Notes: generated from the letters alone by a model not told the origin. A stretch of DNA of 64,000 nucleotides from Quillaja saponaria (GCA_029379385.1 CM055611.1:12904062-12968061); one strand, 5' to 3'. Positions 34,267 to 47,555 are shown, counted from the stretch's first letter. Numbers and translations: made by a program.

Positions 34267-35640
34267 CAACTAAATCTAATAAGAAATAACATCACATCTT
34301 TGTTTTTTGAAAAAAAAAAAACTGTAATTTCTTATTGAAATGATTGAGTTGTTAATAGTTTGGCCATTAGCCTACAACTCACTTAAATAGAAGAAATTAA
34401 GAAAAAAATTAATTACAAATTAAAGTTACCCGCTAGGATTAAAAACAGTTAATAATATTTAAAACTTCAGTGGATAAAATACATAAAATGATGGTCAGAT
34501 GCTAATTAAAACCTTATTCAAAAGTTGAAGTTTATAGCTGAAATTGAAAAATCACCCAAAACCCTACTTTTTAAAAGTTTTTGAAATCGAAACTTTGAGC
34601 AAACCGCATCAATCAAAAGGGAAGGACTTTTGAAGTTGGTTTGGCTACCAAGTCCTACATGAAGTTGGTTTGGCTACCAAGTCCTACATTAGACACCTCT
34701 TCTTAGTAGCAACTTGACATTTAGAATATCATTTCAATTTTCCTGCCAAAAAAAAAAGAAGAAAAATCTCAAGTTACTTTGCGCTTAATTGTTTTTGATT
34801 TATTAGAGATAATTAAAAAAAAGTTAAAAGTATATGATGATATAAGAAAAAAATTGTCTCTAAGACCCAATTAAAAAGAGAAAACTAAGAATATGAGTTG
34901 TTTGTAGTTTCAACATACATGTATGACTTTTTAATATTCTATTCCATATCATTTTATACTACCATTAGCTTCTCTATCCATTTGGAGAAAGGAGTGTTAT
35001 TTTCTCCAAACTTTGAACTTTAATGTCATATCGCCAAACCTAGTGTAATTTAAGATTTTAATAAAATGCTTTGCTACTATTTGGTTAAAAAATTGTGAGA
35101 CATATGATTCCTTTTATTTTGAATTTTTATTTTGCTTTGATTAAATTTTAAGTTTGCTTCTTTCGATTCCAAAAGGGAAAACTATGTTTGAAGATTAGAA
35201 TTAATGCTTCCTTTGTTAGAGAAACTAAGTATGGTTTCATATTTCTTTTTCTTTTTTTTTCAGACGCATATTTCTACAGACTACAGTTGTTATTCTTTTC
35301 CTTTACTGTAATGTTATAACTAATGAAGAGAAGAAGTTATTTAAAGAAGTCAGAAGGACTACAAACATAAGGAACACTTCAACTTCTTTGAGTTCTTAAG
35401 CTTCGCAATGCGATATTCCGATAAACTCAAATAAATTGATTTCAAGCCAAAAATAAGAAATGAGGAAATAGAAAATAGAAAATATGGGGCAGGATTATTA
35501 CATTTTCTTCCTCAAATAGATTTCCATTTATCAATGTCTTTTTCTTTTGGTTAGACCCGTTTATCAACTTAAACAAACAGAAAAAAGAAAAGATATACAA
35601 TCCAATGCTTGTGTTGCTAAATAAAAGTTGTTCGTCTTCT
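34267..35640. repeat. Segment C (diverged duplicate of A and B)
   Basis: About 1.1 kb matches segment A, and the right-hand 470 bp also matches segment B. It contains a 29-bp tandem duplication absent from A. No coding frame recognised. Confidence 0.65.
34632..34689. repeat. 29-bp perfect tandem duplication
   Basis: Units 34632-34660 and 34661-34689, each starting gaagttggtttggctacc. Segment A has a single unit, so the duplication arose after A and C separated. Confidence 0.9.
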
Positions 35641-36018
35641 ACCATCAATTTGTTTATGCCAAATTGGGTCAATGCATGTCAGAAAACTATTCCAAGTTAA
35701 TAATGAAATGACTAGAAATAATTTTGGGTTGTTAGTTCAAACTCTACAAGTATCAGCAGTTGCAATGGTTATGGTTTAAATATAAAGTCTAAATAACATA
35801 AATGTAAAAGCAAACATAAATGCAATAAGAAATAATTTGTTTATTTGGTTATTGAACACTTATAATAGTAAATCGAGAAAAGTATTATAGTCTTAAGCGG
35901 TTATTTGAATTTTAAATTTAATAACAGTTTCTAAATAAACTTAACAAATGGCTCAGTAATTGTTCTTTAATGCAACTGTCTAACTATCACCTTAAACTAA
36001 AAATAGTCTTTGATAGAT
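35641..36018. other. Unassigned AT-rich sequence
   Basis: Joins segment C to the CACTA insertion. No frame or repeat recognised. Confidence 0.4.
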
Positions 36019-36021
36019 CTC

Positions 36022-36400
36022 CACTACTAGAAAATAACAGTTTAGCGACATAATTTAGTGACAGATTTATTCCATTGTAATTTCGTCATTATATAGCAAC
36101 AGCATTGCGAAAGAAAAAATATATCGCTATATAGCGATGGAATTGCGACGGAATATTATTTTGTCACTAATTTGGTAAGAAAATTGCATAAACTAATGGC
36201 GCGCAAACATTGCGATATATTAGTGATGGATTTTTTGTCGCTATTCTGTCACTAAGTTTAGTGATAGAATAGCGACGGAATATCTGTCACTAATTTAAAA
36301 TTTTCGATATTGCGACTGATTTGTAATGGAAAACATTTTGTCTCTAAAAGAAATATGGTGCAATGGTTTTGCGAAAAAATTTCTGTCACTAATCAACAAT
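36022..36400. repeat. CACTA left TIR and subterminal repeat array
   Basis: After the 28-bp TIR come repeated motifs such as gcgacggaat, tagcgatggaattgcgac and tctgtcactaa in both orientations. In the En/Spm family these arms bind the second element protein. Confidence 0.8.
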
Positions 36401-38245
36401 TTGGGATTTTAACACATTTTTCTCTTAATTTATTCTATTTTTTGCACACATAAAAAAAAATCATCTTTTTATTAGACTGAGAAAGATTATATTGTCATCT
36501 TTAACCAAAAAATATATATATTATATTTCTCAAATTAAAACTAATACCCAGTTTTAATAATCTGTTAAAAAAAAAGCCATTTTAATTAGAGTAAGAGGCA
36601 AAAAATTACAATAGGGAAGTAAAATTATTCTTTACTCTAAATTTGCTTTCTTTTCTACTGTTTTTCTTTTCTTCAATCAAAGTTATACATAATTTTCATT
36701 TATTGAGTATCTCACCAAAAAAAATAAAAAATTCCTTAGTATACTAATTTCTTTTTTATATATTTTCTTGGAGAAACAGATTTAATCTATATTATATATA
36801 AAAGTGGTTTCATGGCAGAAAATTTTAATTTTCTTAAATACTCTTTATTATTGTTATGCACATAGCCTTTAGTTGTTATTTGCTACAAATAAAGAATTTT
36901 TTTTATTTTTTTTGGTTATGCACATAGCCTTTAATTTCTTATATACTAATTATTCTCAATAATAATAAATTTATAATTTTTTTTTTAATAATTATATGTT
37001 AATAGTAATTAAAATTGAATTATATATATATATATTAATAAACTCCTAATAATCATAATTTTTTGAAGTTCTTCTCAAATTTACGAATTAAAATTTTTAA
37101 AAATTATTATGAATTAAAAGATATATTAAGAGTATAGTTTTTATTATTATAATATTATTTTATGACTATTCTTTTTGTTTTAAATTCTTTTCAATATTAA
37201 TAAATGTATAATTTGTCAATATCTATATATTTATTATGTACTGAAATAGTGATTAAAATGTAAATAAATATTAAACTTGATAAATTGAATAAATTGTAGA
37301 AAAATAAGTATGGATAAATTATTGATGATTAAGTTGTTTTAAGGCTTAATGAGGTAATTAGGAATATAAATAAATAATATAAGTGATCATTATGGGATAG
37401 AAAATATTTTGGAAATTATGTAAAAGTTAAATTGTGGAGTAAGGATAAAATTGAAAAGATTAAGGACTAAATTGAAGAAACGTAAACCACTTGCATTAAT
37501 GCAAGGAATGAGTATGCTTCTTCAATCTGTGGGCTTAATTGTGGTTTCAAGATGTTGGCACTTTCGGCCATAACCAAGAAAAGGAGAAAGACATTTACAT
37601 TACGAATTAAAAAAACTCTATTTTTTTTTTTAATTTCCTTCTTATATTTTTTTTCCTTTTTCTATTAAAACAAACTCAACAATAGATCTTGAAATCCCTA
37701 ATCTCAAACTCCAGTCTTCCTCTCTGACATCCAAGATCAAAATCAAAGACTACTCCTAGTGGTGGATGAACATGAGCCTCTTGCATGAAAAGATCGAGTT
37801 AAAGATTGGAGATTTGTGAAATTGGTGCTTCAGAATCCTCTCTTCATTTTGTCTTCTTCAAGGGTTGTTAAAGGTTTGCACTTTCTTGCTTTCTTTTATT
37901 TTCTTTTAACATTTTTTACTTGCTTGCCTTCCTCTGTCTTAGATCTGTTCTTAGCTTTTAGGAAGCTTGCTGTAATAATATTATACTACAAATCTTTATA
38001 AAAACTGATTTATTAAACAAAAAGTCTACAAGTCTTTACTTTCTTGCGCTGCTTGATGCTCCGATAAAAAACAAATCAATTTGATGGTTCTAGGTTTTTG
38101 GCTTGAGGAAAGGACTTCCTTCTAGGTTTGGGTTTGATGCTTAACTTAACGAAGACTTACCGCCTGCACCCATTAATAGCGTACATGTCTGCAAAGAGTA
38201 AAATAGGGGAAGGAGTATACGCAAGGAAAGATGAACTATATAAAA

Positions 38246-38530
38246 TATAAGATTTAAGACATTCTAATGTCAAATTGTTATAGTTAATATAATATAATTT
38301 GGTCTAAGACGTTCTAATGTCAATAGTTAATATAATATAATTTGGTCTAAGATGTTCTAATGTCAAATTGTTACAAGGAAATTTATAGTTAATATAATTA
38401 TTAACTATACGTTGCTTACAAGGAAAGTTATAGTTAATATAATATATGTTGCTTAAAAGGAAAGTTAAAGGTTGCTTACAAGGAAAGTTATAGTTAATAT
38501 AATATATGTTATTTACAAGGAAAAAGTCAA
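38246..38530. repeat. Minisatellite inside CACTA 5' region
   Basis: Interleaved units built from 'gttctaatgtcaaattg', 'atagttaatataatata' and 'gcttacaaggaaagttat', each recurring 3-5 times. It lies in the untranslated region upstream of the transposase. Confidence 0.75.
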
Positions 38531-39305
38531 ATTGTAATAGTAAAATGTAAATCTATAACTTTTAGCTTGAATGTGATTTGTTAAGTGCAATAGCTATTGC
38601 CTATAGATTAATAAATATATGGAAATTTTTACTTATATATCTACTAAATCTACTAAAATTTGTTAAGGAATGTGATTTGCTGCATGCTGTGTCAATTGTT
38701 TTCAATTAAATTTGTTCATTAATTTGTTATGCAAGAGTTAAGATTTGTTGATATAGATGTTAATTAGACTATATATTTTATTAGATTAATTAGTGAGATA
38801 ATTAATATTTTTAATATTTTACAAACACCCAAAACTTAGATTCCCGTTCAAGAATTGTTGCTAATCAAAATTCAATTATGTTAGTCATTAAGTTTGACAA
38901 AATTGAATTACCATTAGTTAACGATTCTTGAATTGTCCAAAGTGGACAGTTTAGGAAAGCGACACATATCATTCACTACAGTAATATCTTAATTTGGATT
39001 TCCTTTAGTTTAAATTTTGGTTTCATTTCTCTATGTTCTCCGGGTGCATACATAGACACAGAGTAATTATTGTGTTTATGTCGTGTACTTAGGAGACCAT
39101 AGGGAAATACTGTCGAAATTTTGCTAAGTTGGAATGAAAGATTGAGATATTATTGGAATGAGTGTGTTGTTTTCCTGAATGGGATAGGATCATCTTACCC
39201 TTAAGAATGAGTTAAAGGTGTTAGAAATCATGCACATATTATTTATTTACCTAGAATATGAAGTTCAAGTGATGAAAAATTTGTCTTCTATGTTTTAGTT
39301 GAAAA

Positions 39306-42300
39306 ATGTTGCTGGATCGTAGTTGGATGTCTAATTGGAGGAATTCTGTTGGGATAACAGATGAATTTAAAGATAAGGTTGAAGAGTTTATAAAATTTGC
39401 AACTGAAAATGCTAAAAGAATTGTGAACGATAAAGGTCTTCTGTGGTGTCCTTGTGCGGTCTGTAAAAACAAGAAGTGGAAGAATCCGTTTGAAATTTCA
39501 AAATATTTGTATAATAAGGGTTTTAAAGATGGATATTTGAATTGGACATTGCTTGGTGAGGAGTTTTGGGGAGATGGAAAATCTTATGAAGGCATGAATA
39601 ACCCACCACTAGTTAATCTAAACCCTTATATAGACATGGTCATAGACGGTGTTCATTTTGAACGTCAAATGGACGATGATGATGTACATGATGAAGAACC
39701 AAATCAATCAGCATCAAAATTTTATGACTTATTAAATTATGTTGAGGAGCCTTTATGGGAAGGCTATGATGAACACACTACATTGTCTGCAGTTTTACAA
39801 CTCTTAAACTTAAAATCTGAGTTCAATATGAGTGCAACTCATTATAATCGAATGGTGGAGATTATCAAGAGTATGCTACCAAAAACAGAGAAGTTACCTG
39901 ATAATTTTTACCAATTAAAGAAGTTGGTTGATGAACTAGGGTTGGAATATAAACAAATACATGCATGCCTAAATGATTGTACCTTATACTATGACAAAGA
40001 TGAAGATAAGACAATGTGCCCTATTTGTAATCACCAACTATACAAGACTAAGAAAGCCCGTAATTCAAAACAGAAAGATGATCCTTACAAGATATTAAGG
40101 TACTTTCCAAACTTCAGAGATTGTATATGTTAGATAAGACTGCAAGACATATGAGATGGCATATGGAAGGTGTTCGTCGTGACCTAAATTTAATAACTCA
40201 TCCGTTGGATGCTGAAGCCTAAAAAAATTTGATGTTTCTCACCCTGATTTTGCAAGTGAGATTCGAAATGTCCGTCTTGGGCTTTCTACCGATGGATTTA
40301 ACCCGTTTGGAAATTCAAGTTTACTTGTTGGCCCATTTTCATTACTCCATACAATCTACCGCCGAGCATGTGAATGAAATGAACATCAATATTCTTGACA
40401 TTGGTTATTCCTGGCCCTAATTCACCAAAAAAGTACTTAGATGTTTACTTGAGACCTTTGGTGGATGAGTTGAAAATTCTATGGGATGAAGGTGTCTTCA
40501 CTTTTGATGTTTACAAAAAACAGAATTTCTTAATAAGAGCTCACTTTCATGGACAATCAGTGATTTTCCTACATTTGGGATGTTATCCGAGTGAAGTACG
40601 CAGGTGAGACTTGCTTGTCCAATTTGTATGGAAAGAACTAAATCATTTTATCTCAAGAATGGAGATAAATGTTGTTGGTTTGATTGTCATCAACAATTTT
40701 TGCCAATGGATCATCAATTTCGAAGAAACAAGAATGATTTCAAAAAGGGAATTGTTGAGAAATCACCCCCACCCATACGATTGAATGGTGCAAAAGTCAA
40801 GACACGAGTATTTAAGCATCCTCAAATCACATTTGGCAGAAAGAGTGGTAGGCAAAAACATCGTGGGTTTGGTAAGGATCATAATTGGACAAAGTGTAGT
40901 ATCTTTTGGGAATTATCGTATTGGGAGACTAATTTGATTTACCACAATTTGGATGTCATGCATATTGAAAAAAAGGTTTTTGATAATGTGTTCAATACCC
41001 TTATAAATGTTAAGGGAAAAACGAAAGACAATCCAAAGGCATGTGAGGATTTACGATTGCTATACAAGCGTCCAGATTTAGAGGTTTACAAGCACGGCAA
41101 CAAGTTGATGAAACCAAAAGCTGCATATGTTTTAATAGATGATCAAATAAAAGAAGTTTGTGAGTGGTTAAAACAATTGCGTTTTCCAGATGGTTATGTA
41201 TCCAATATAGCTCGTTGCGTTAATGTTACCGAGAAGAAACTACATGGCATGAAAAGTCATGATTGTCATGTGTTTCTACAGAGATTATTGCCATTGGCTA
41301 CACGAGACTTTTTGCCTAAACCAATATGGGGAGAACTAACAGAATTGAACCATTTTTTTGTGGATATATGTTCAACTGAAATACAAGCTAATCATATGCT
41401 CCAACTAGAAGCTGACATTGTTGAAATCTTATATAAGTTGGAAATGATATACATTCTTGGTCTTTTTGATTCAATGGAGCACTTAATTGTCAATCTACCA
41501 TATGAGATTAGAGTTGGAGGCCCTGTACAATATCGTTGGATGTACCCATTTGAGAGGTGAAGTTACATAACTTGATATATCATTTACAAAGTCATAAATT
41601 TGAATATCTTTTTCAATACTAATGTTGATTTTAACTATTAAGTGCATGCATGATTTAAAAAAAAATTCGCAATAAAGCACAAATAGAAGAGTCTATTTAT
41701 GAAGAATACATGTTAGAAGAGGTTTCAAATTTTTGTTCAATGTATTTTGGACCACAAGTTCGTACAAGATACACAAAACTCTCTCGAAATGATGTTGGAG
41801 ATCAAAAGATTCCTCGGACTACTCCATGTCTCTTAATTTTTGAATATCATGGAAGACATTTTGGTAGGAAGTTGGACTAAAAATCTACCAGATATAGATA
41901 TGGAAGCTGCAGAGACATATTTTCTCCTAAATTGTAGTGAGATTGAACCATACATTGAGTAAGAATTTTTTAATTCACCTTTTAACTAATAACCAGCTAA
42001 ATATAAATCATTCGTTTATATAAATTAATATCGCTTTTAACAGGAAATTTGATGGCATGTTAAGCGTCATCAATCCTCTTATCACTGCTTAACAAATTGA
42101 GAAGACAAGGAAGAATGATTTCTCAAAATGGATAAAACAACTTGTGAGTATGACACTTTAATACATATCTATTACTAAACATTTTATGCTATTAATAAGA
42201 TATAATTAATTATATTCTTTTGACTAATGATTTTCTAATTACGCTCATGAGAATCGCATTGATGATTCTCTCATACGAGATATGGCTCGTGGTCCTCAAA

Positions 42301-43013
42301 ATCGTGTTAAATGTTACAATGCTTTCATCGACAATGGATACAGGTTTCACACTAAGGATTATAAGGAAAATAAGACAACAATGAACAGTGGTGTTTGTGT
42401 TTTAGGTAGTAACTATGGTAATGATGCATTAGATTATTATGGGATAGTCGAGAAAATTTTAGAATTCATTTACCTAGATGACAATAACAATGTGGTTCTA
42501 TTCAGATGTAAGTGGTTTGACCCGATTAATGGGGTTCGAAATGATAAAAAGTATGGAATTGTAGAAATCAATCACAAGTCCAAACTTCGGTCATTTGAGC
42601 CATTTATATTAGCTGAGCAAGCCCAACAAGTATACTACACAAAATATCCAGCTTCAAAAAATAAAGATAAGATTGATTGGTGGGCTGCATGCAAAGTTAA
42701 AATCAAGGTGCATACTTCTGAGGAATATATGGAGGAAGAAAATCATAATTGCTATCAGAATGATATTGGAGCTACCTATTCGTCATTTAGATTCCAGTCT
42801 GATAAAATTGATGAACCAGTTGTCTTGTTTGACGGAGGCATCGTAGAAGAAGTGAATCTGAATGAGTTAACACCTTGTACTAAAAAAATGACAAGAAATG
42901 AACTTCAAGAAAATGTTGATGTGGGTGATGATGATGATGATATAAATGACGAGGAAGATGAGGCAGAAGAGGCAAAATGGCAATTAGAAAGTGATGATAC
43001 AGATAACATTTAA
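39306..43013 (+). pseudogene. CACTA TNPD-like transposase, broken
   Basis: Domain order is that of plant CACTA transposases. First a Transpos_assoc N-terminus (39306 on: 'LDRSWMSNWRN', 'LLWCPCAVCKN', 'GFKDGYLNWTLLGEE'). Next the Transposase_21 (Tnp2) core: 'KTMCPICNHQLYK' then 'KTARHMRWHMEGVRRD' (40138-40185). After a stop and a frameshift near 40222 comes the conserved 'RLGLSTDGFNPFGN' (about 40270-40315), then 'GPNSPKKYLDVYLRPLVDEL', 'RLACPICMERTKSF' and 'NLDVMHIEKKVFDNV'. A DUF4218 region follows ('GMKSHDCHVFLQRLLPLATR', 'GGPVQYRWMYPFER', to 41560), then 'IEESIYEEYMLEEVSNFC' (41680-41740). Last is DUF4216 in 42282-43013 ('ARGPQNRVKCYNAFIDNGYR', 'LFRCKWFDPINGVRNDKKYG') with an acidic tail. 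Apparent introns lie near 41560-41660, 41960-42043 and 42145-42210. The protein cuts element ends. At least one stop and several frameshifts disable it. Confidence 0.9.
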
Positions 43014-43144
43014 AAAATTCTACTGATAATGTGTATGTTATTAATGTCATTCAATATAATATTTGCCTTATGTTAATAGTTAAATTTTATTGTACGCCAT
43101 TACAAATATATGTTATTATGTGTATACTGTTTGTATTTTGAAGT

Positions 43145-44924
43145 ATGCCACCATGGAGCCATAAACTTGCAGTGCCTACTAGAGTGTCAAGAAGTGACAT
43201 ACCAGAATCATTGTCTAGGAGGGAGTCTGTATCACCTATACTTCCTTCATCACCTAGGAGGGAGTCTATATCACCTATACTTCCTTCATCATCTAGGAGG
43301 GAGTCTGTATGACCTATACTTCCTTCACCATCCACTTCACACACTATTTCTCCATCACCGGTCACTCCTGCCGAGAGTCCATCACTAGCCTCACATGATA
43401 TTGATAATGCAGATTCACGCCCTATCATCAGTATAGAGCCAAGAACAAATCTGTAAGTTGTACACTTATTTGTTGTTTATATATATATATATTTGATTTG
43501 ATTTTTCTTTACCTAAATATTTTATGTGTATGTAGTCAGAGGATCCATCCATCAACTATCACTCATGAAATACGCAGTGAAATTATTTCTCATATGCTGA
43601 CCCAATAGCAACCTATAAATCATATCCTCAGGACGTTAAGGATTCACTTTTCGACTCATTTATAGTAAGATTTATGTATAATTAAAAATTGTATATGATT
43701 GAATGTTATTTGCTAACTATTATATATTTTACTTTTCAGAGGAGATTTCGTTTTGCATCTGAGTATGATAGGTCTATGGCTCGCATTGTGTAGGAAAAGA
43801 CTGCACAAGAGCGATTCAATCAACTACTTCATAATGCGAGAAATATGGCTAGGGTAAAAAGTAGATCACAAAACCCATTAGATTGGAAAGGATTCGGTCC
43901 AGCAGCTATTCGATCTGAATATTTTAATGAGTTGTGTGAAACAACATGGAATACAGAGGAGTGGAAACACAAGTCGGCAACTGCTATGAAAAATCGAAGT
44001 TCAATGCCAGAGGCTAGTGTTCATGCTGGAGGTTCGCGCACATTCGTTTGTCATAAGAAGATTATGGTAAACAAATAAATCATTTAATTTACCAACTCAT
44101 AATTTTTTAATGAAGGCATGTATAAGTTATGTTTATTTTACTAGAAAAAGAGCTGAAATGACCTATTCGATGTAAGGAGTTATTTGACCGGACGCATAAG
44201 AGAAAGACATGATAGTTTGTTTCTCAGCATTCACAAAATGTCAACGTAAGTGTCAATCTTTAAAATAAGTGATTATTTTTTACATATTCAATGAATAATA
44301 TATAACTTAAATTTTTTTGATTTATAAGAAGGGTATTCCGGTAGAGTTATTGAAAAATATAGAGAGGATGGAAGTTCCTCGTCTACTGAATCGGTTATAA
44401 ATATGGATGCATGGTTGTGTTCTACTGGTCAACCAAAGAAAGGTAGAGTTTATGGCTTTGGTCGTAATCTTGACTCTTGTTATTCATGTTCCTCATCTTC
44501 GGCCAGTGTTAGGTCACATACAAGCTAGTTCATCATCTAATGCACCTATCTCAGAAAAATATTTTTTAAGTATCATGCGAACCAAGATGCGTACCGAGTT
44601 GCTCACTGAGATTCAAACACAAAATCAAGAGATACATAGTTATGTTGATAATGCGCTAAAAGGTGTTGTGGATGCGATTAAACAGTTGACAACTTCTTTC
44701 TCTCAATCGTCTTGAGCACGTAGGCATCAGAAAGGGAAAGCAAAAGGAAAATATGGAAGACAAGCTGTAAGTTTTGTTTCAATTATGAAAAATAGAACCT
44801 AATTAAATTATACAAATTTACTTATATAAATTTACTATGTTTTACTTATTAGGATGATAATGTTGAAGATGAAGATGATGATGATGATGATGAATCTGAT
44901 GAGGATCTTGGTGACGATGATTAA
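43145..44924 (+). pseudogene. CACTA second gene (Transposase_24-like), broken
   Basis: Plus strand, several exons. The first exon starts at the ATG 43145 ('MPPWSHKLAVPTRVSRSDIP') and contains three copies of an RRES(V/I)SPILPSS unit, the third with a stop. A later exon (43741-44070) reads 'RRFRFASEYDRSMARIV', stop, 'EKTAQERFNQLLHNARNMA', 'GPAAIRSEYFNELCETTWNT' and 'HAGGSRTFVCHKK', the Transposase_24 pattern. Next come 'CKELFDRTHKRK' (about 44157-44200) and 'STGQPKKGRVYGFGRNL' (44424 on). The last exon ends with an acidic run, DDNVEDEDDDDDDESDEDLG, at 44853-44924. Proteins of this position bind subterminal repeats in related elements. Internal stops (43311 region, 43792) indicate loss of function. 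Confidence 0.8.
43213..43335 (+). repeat. Coding minisatellite, about 45-bp unit x 3
   Basis: Units begin ctaggagggagtctgtat or close variants at about 43208, 43254 and 43299. The period is a multiple of three, so it encodes repeated RRESxSPILPSS. The long frames on the opposite strand (43087-43428) come only from this repeat. Confidence 0.8.
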
Positions 44925-45214
44925 GATGTAGTTTCTTACTTAGTTTTTGGACAAGGTTTTATTATCTTTTAAGTTTACTTTTATTACATATTTGGATATG
45001 TTAAATGTTGAATGTGTCTAAAGTTAGTTGGATATGTGTTGAAACTTTGTTGAATATGTGTTGAAACTTTGTTGAATTGATGTAATTTTCTTTTGTTAAT
45101 GGAATGTGTTCATTATAGTTTGGTTTATGAATTTATTGATGTTACATGGTCAAAACAGGTGTAAAAAATATGGATAAATGAATTAAAATGCATAAATATA
45201 TTAAAACTGTTACA

Positions 45215-45840
45215 ATTAACAACAGAATAGTGACGATTTTGTGACAGAATATGCACATTATATTTTCAGATTAGCAACAAATTTGTGATGGAATAGCGAC
45301 GAAAATAAAGGGTTTGTGACGGATTTGTGACTGAAATAAATTTCTTAATTAACTTAATTTTGTGACGGATTTGTGATAGTTCTGCGACGGATTAAAATTT
45401 TGTAAGTTTTACAATTGCGACATATTTGTGACTTATTTGCAACGGATTGAAATTTCTTAAGTTTTAAGATTGCGATAAATTTGCAACAGATTTGTGAAGG
45501 AATTTTGAGAAAAAAATTAGTGGCGGATTTGCAATGGAATTTTGATCTTAATTTGTGACAGATTTATGACAGATTTGTGACGGATTTGCTATGGAATTTA
45601 TTATGGCAATTTAATGATAGTTTTGTTGAATTTTTTTGGCAAATGATTTACTATGGAATAGAGACAAAATACTCCCGTTGCTATACATTTGGGACGGATT
45701 TACAACCGAATTCTTTTAGTCACAAATTGCGTAGAGAAATTTATGATAGACATAATCCGTCACAAGTTCGTCGCAAATCCAATTTGCGACGGATTTATGA
45801 CGGATTGAGACCGTCACTAAACTGTTTTTTTCTAATAGTG
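45215..45840. repeat. CACTA right subterminal repeat array and TIR
   Basis: Many copies of tttgtgacggatt and variants (for example at about 45305, 45360, 45560-45590), then the inverted TIR ending at 45840. The 94-codon frame 45577-45861 overlaps this array and is spurious. Confidence 0.8.
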
Positions 45841-47524
45841 CTCCCATCCTATCATAACTGATTTCCCATTTGGTTAGTATAGCCTAACTCAAATTCCGCA
45901 TGTAACAACTTCATCTTTTTAGGATGTTAACAATGCCTCTTATATAACTCTTTGTCAAAGAGTAATATGGACTTGATCTGGAGAAGAAAACAAAAACACA
46001 AAAAAAAAAAAAAGGTCTTTTCGTTGCTCTTATAATTCAAAATGCCTTAATGCTAGCTCTTGATAATTCACGTGCTCATGTCTTTCAAGAACTAAAACAT
46101 TTTTGACGATTAGACACCTGTTTCTTCTCAATCAGCCCTTTAAAAACCCAACAACATGATTTGGAAAATTTTATTTTCACAAGTCCTTAAGAAAGATTCA
46201 TGATTTCTAGACGATTCTAGCAATCTGAACCTTAAACTCTCTTTCCCTTTCTTCAATGGCATCTTCCAAGCTTTCAACTTCGAAAAATTCGTTGAATATT
46301 TTTGAGAGATTCTAAAAGCTAATTGGATCATTTTATTCATGTAAATTATGTTCATGGACTTCCTAACTCCCAAGTAAATTCTTTTCTTTTTATTTTTCAT
46401 CCTTTATCTTAGGCCGAGTGTTCAAAACTTTTCCACCTCCTGACAGGAGCAAATTTATCCCTTTAGTACCTGGATAAACTCTTTTTCTCCTAAAGTAGCC
46501 TGATTAATTTTCTTTCATACCTAAGACCTATTAGAACTTGCATGCTAAAGAATCAGATTTCTACACTTAGGCAGACCGTATACTCTCAATTATTGATACT
46601 TGTTTCCTCAAAAAAGGGATTTATATTTTCTTAGGCTCTCTTTTAAACCTATGGAGGCGAACATTAGACTTATTACAACTGCTGCCTACTTCTGGTCTAA
46701 GAGTCATAATCTATTCCACTTTTCTTGTGAGATGATGACACTTACCATTCATTATATACTGCATAATAAGCCCCAAAGGGCCAAGGGTTATCCTAATGAT
46801 CAAGAAAGTGTGCTTTCTGTAGACATTAAATTTAAATAATCAATCTTTTAAAAATTAGACCGAACCAACTAGTCAGACTATATTGGATCATCGTCTTGGC
46901 AAAAAATCAGACCAAATTAAATTAAAGAATCGTTTTAGTAGTTAGACTGGTAAAATCAGAAAAATTGTAAGAAATGATAGAATCGGTACTCCGTTGATTG
47001 AACCAAATTAATTTATTTTAAAACTATATTTAGGTTAAAGATTAATGAAATATTTATATTTTATGTTAAAAATTTAAAATATTTATATCTTATATTAAAA
47101 ATTAGTTAAACAATTGTATTTTATATTGACGTTGCCTTTCTTATTTTTATGCATAAGTTGAAACTTGAATGTTGAGATAGACAATAGATTAATCAGTTGT
47201 CATATTAACTATTAATAACTAATTTGACTATTTATGATGTGTTTTTCTTATTATTGAATGAACATTGAATTATTATCTTTTGTTTTCTTGTGTATTTAGT
47301 ATTTATAATTAAAATAAAATTTTAAATAATATGTATAATATTTAAAATATATAACTAAATATATTTATAACATCATCCACTCTAACCTCGATTGAACCAA
47401 TGACCCTAGACAAGATAGATTTTTTGAGTCAATCTCTAGTTCGAATTTTGAAACATTGATTCAAATTGATAAATAATTGATCATTCATGAATTGAATAAT
47501 TAAGGGTTGATTAGTCAAATTATA

Positions 47525-47555
47525 AATTGGCTAATTAAATGCCAGTTAGCCAATT
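47525..47555. repeat. Hairpin with perfect 10-bp stem
   Basis: aattggctaa (47525-47534) and ttagccaatt (47546-47555) with an 11-base loop. Outer flanks attagtcaaatt and aatttgacaatta extend the symmetry. A second imperfect inverted pair (gattgtaggttgatt/aatcaactacaatc) lies at about 47601-47636. Confidence 0.7.

Larger units (their letters stand above)
36022..45840 (+). mobile_element. CACTA (En/Spm) DNA transposon, 9.8 kb, both ends intact
   Basis: 28-bp terminal inverted repeats: the left begins CACTACTAGAAAATAACAGT and the right, reversed, CACTATTAGAAAAAAACAGT; both continue TTAG(C/T)GAC. About 25 of 28 match. A 3-bp duplication ctc lies outside both ends (36019-36021; 45841-45843), as expected for CACTA. 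Subterminal arms carry dense gcgacggaat/tgtgacggatt words. The interior holds a TNPD-type transposase gene followed by a second gene, both on the plus strand and both decayed, so it should be immobile on its own. Confidence 0.95.

Noticed and set aside
43087..43428. 113-codon minus-strand and 92-codon plus-strand frames over the 43.2-kb repeat
   Set aside because: Both are by-products of the in-frame minisatellite; the real frame is the one starting at 43145.
46840..47455. Possible MITE with ttttaaaaattagaccga ends
   Set aside because: The ends match only loosely and no target duplication was found, so it is not listed as an element.
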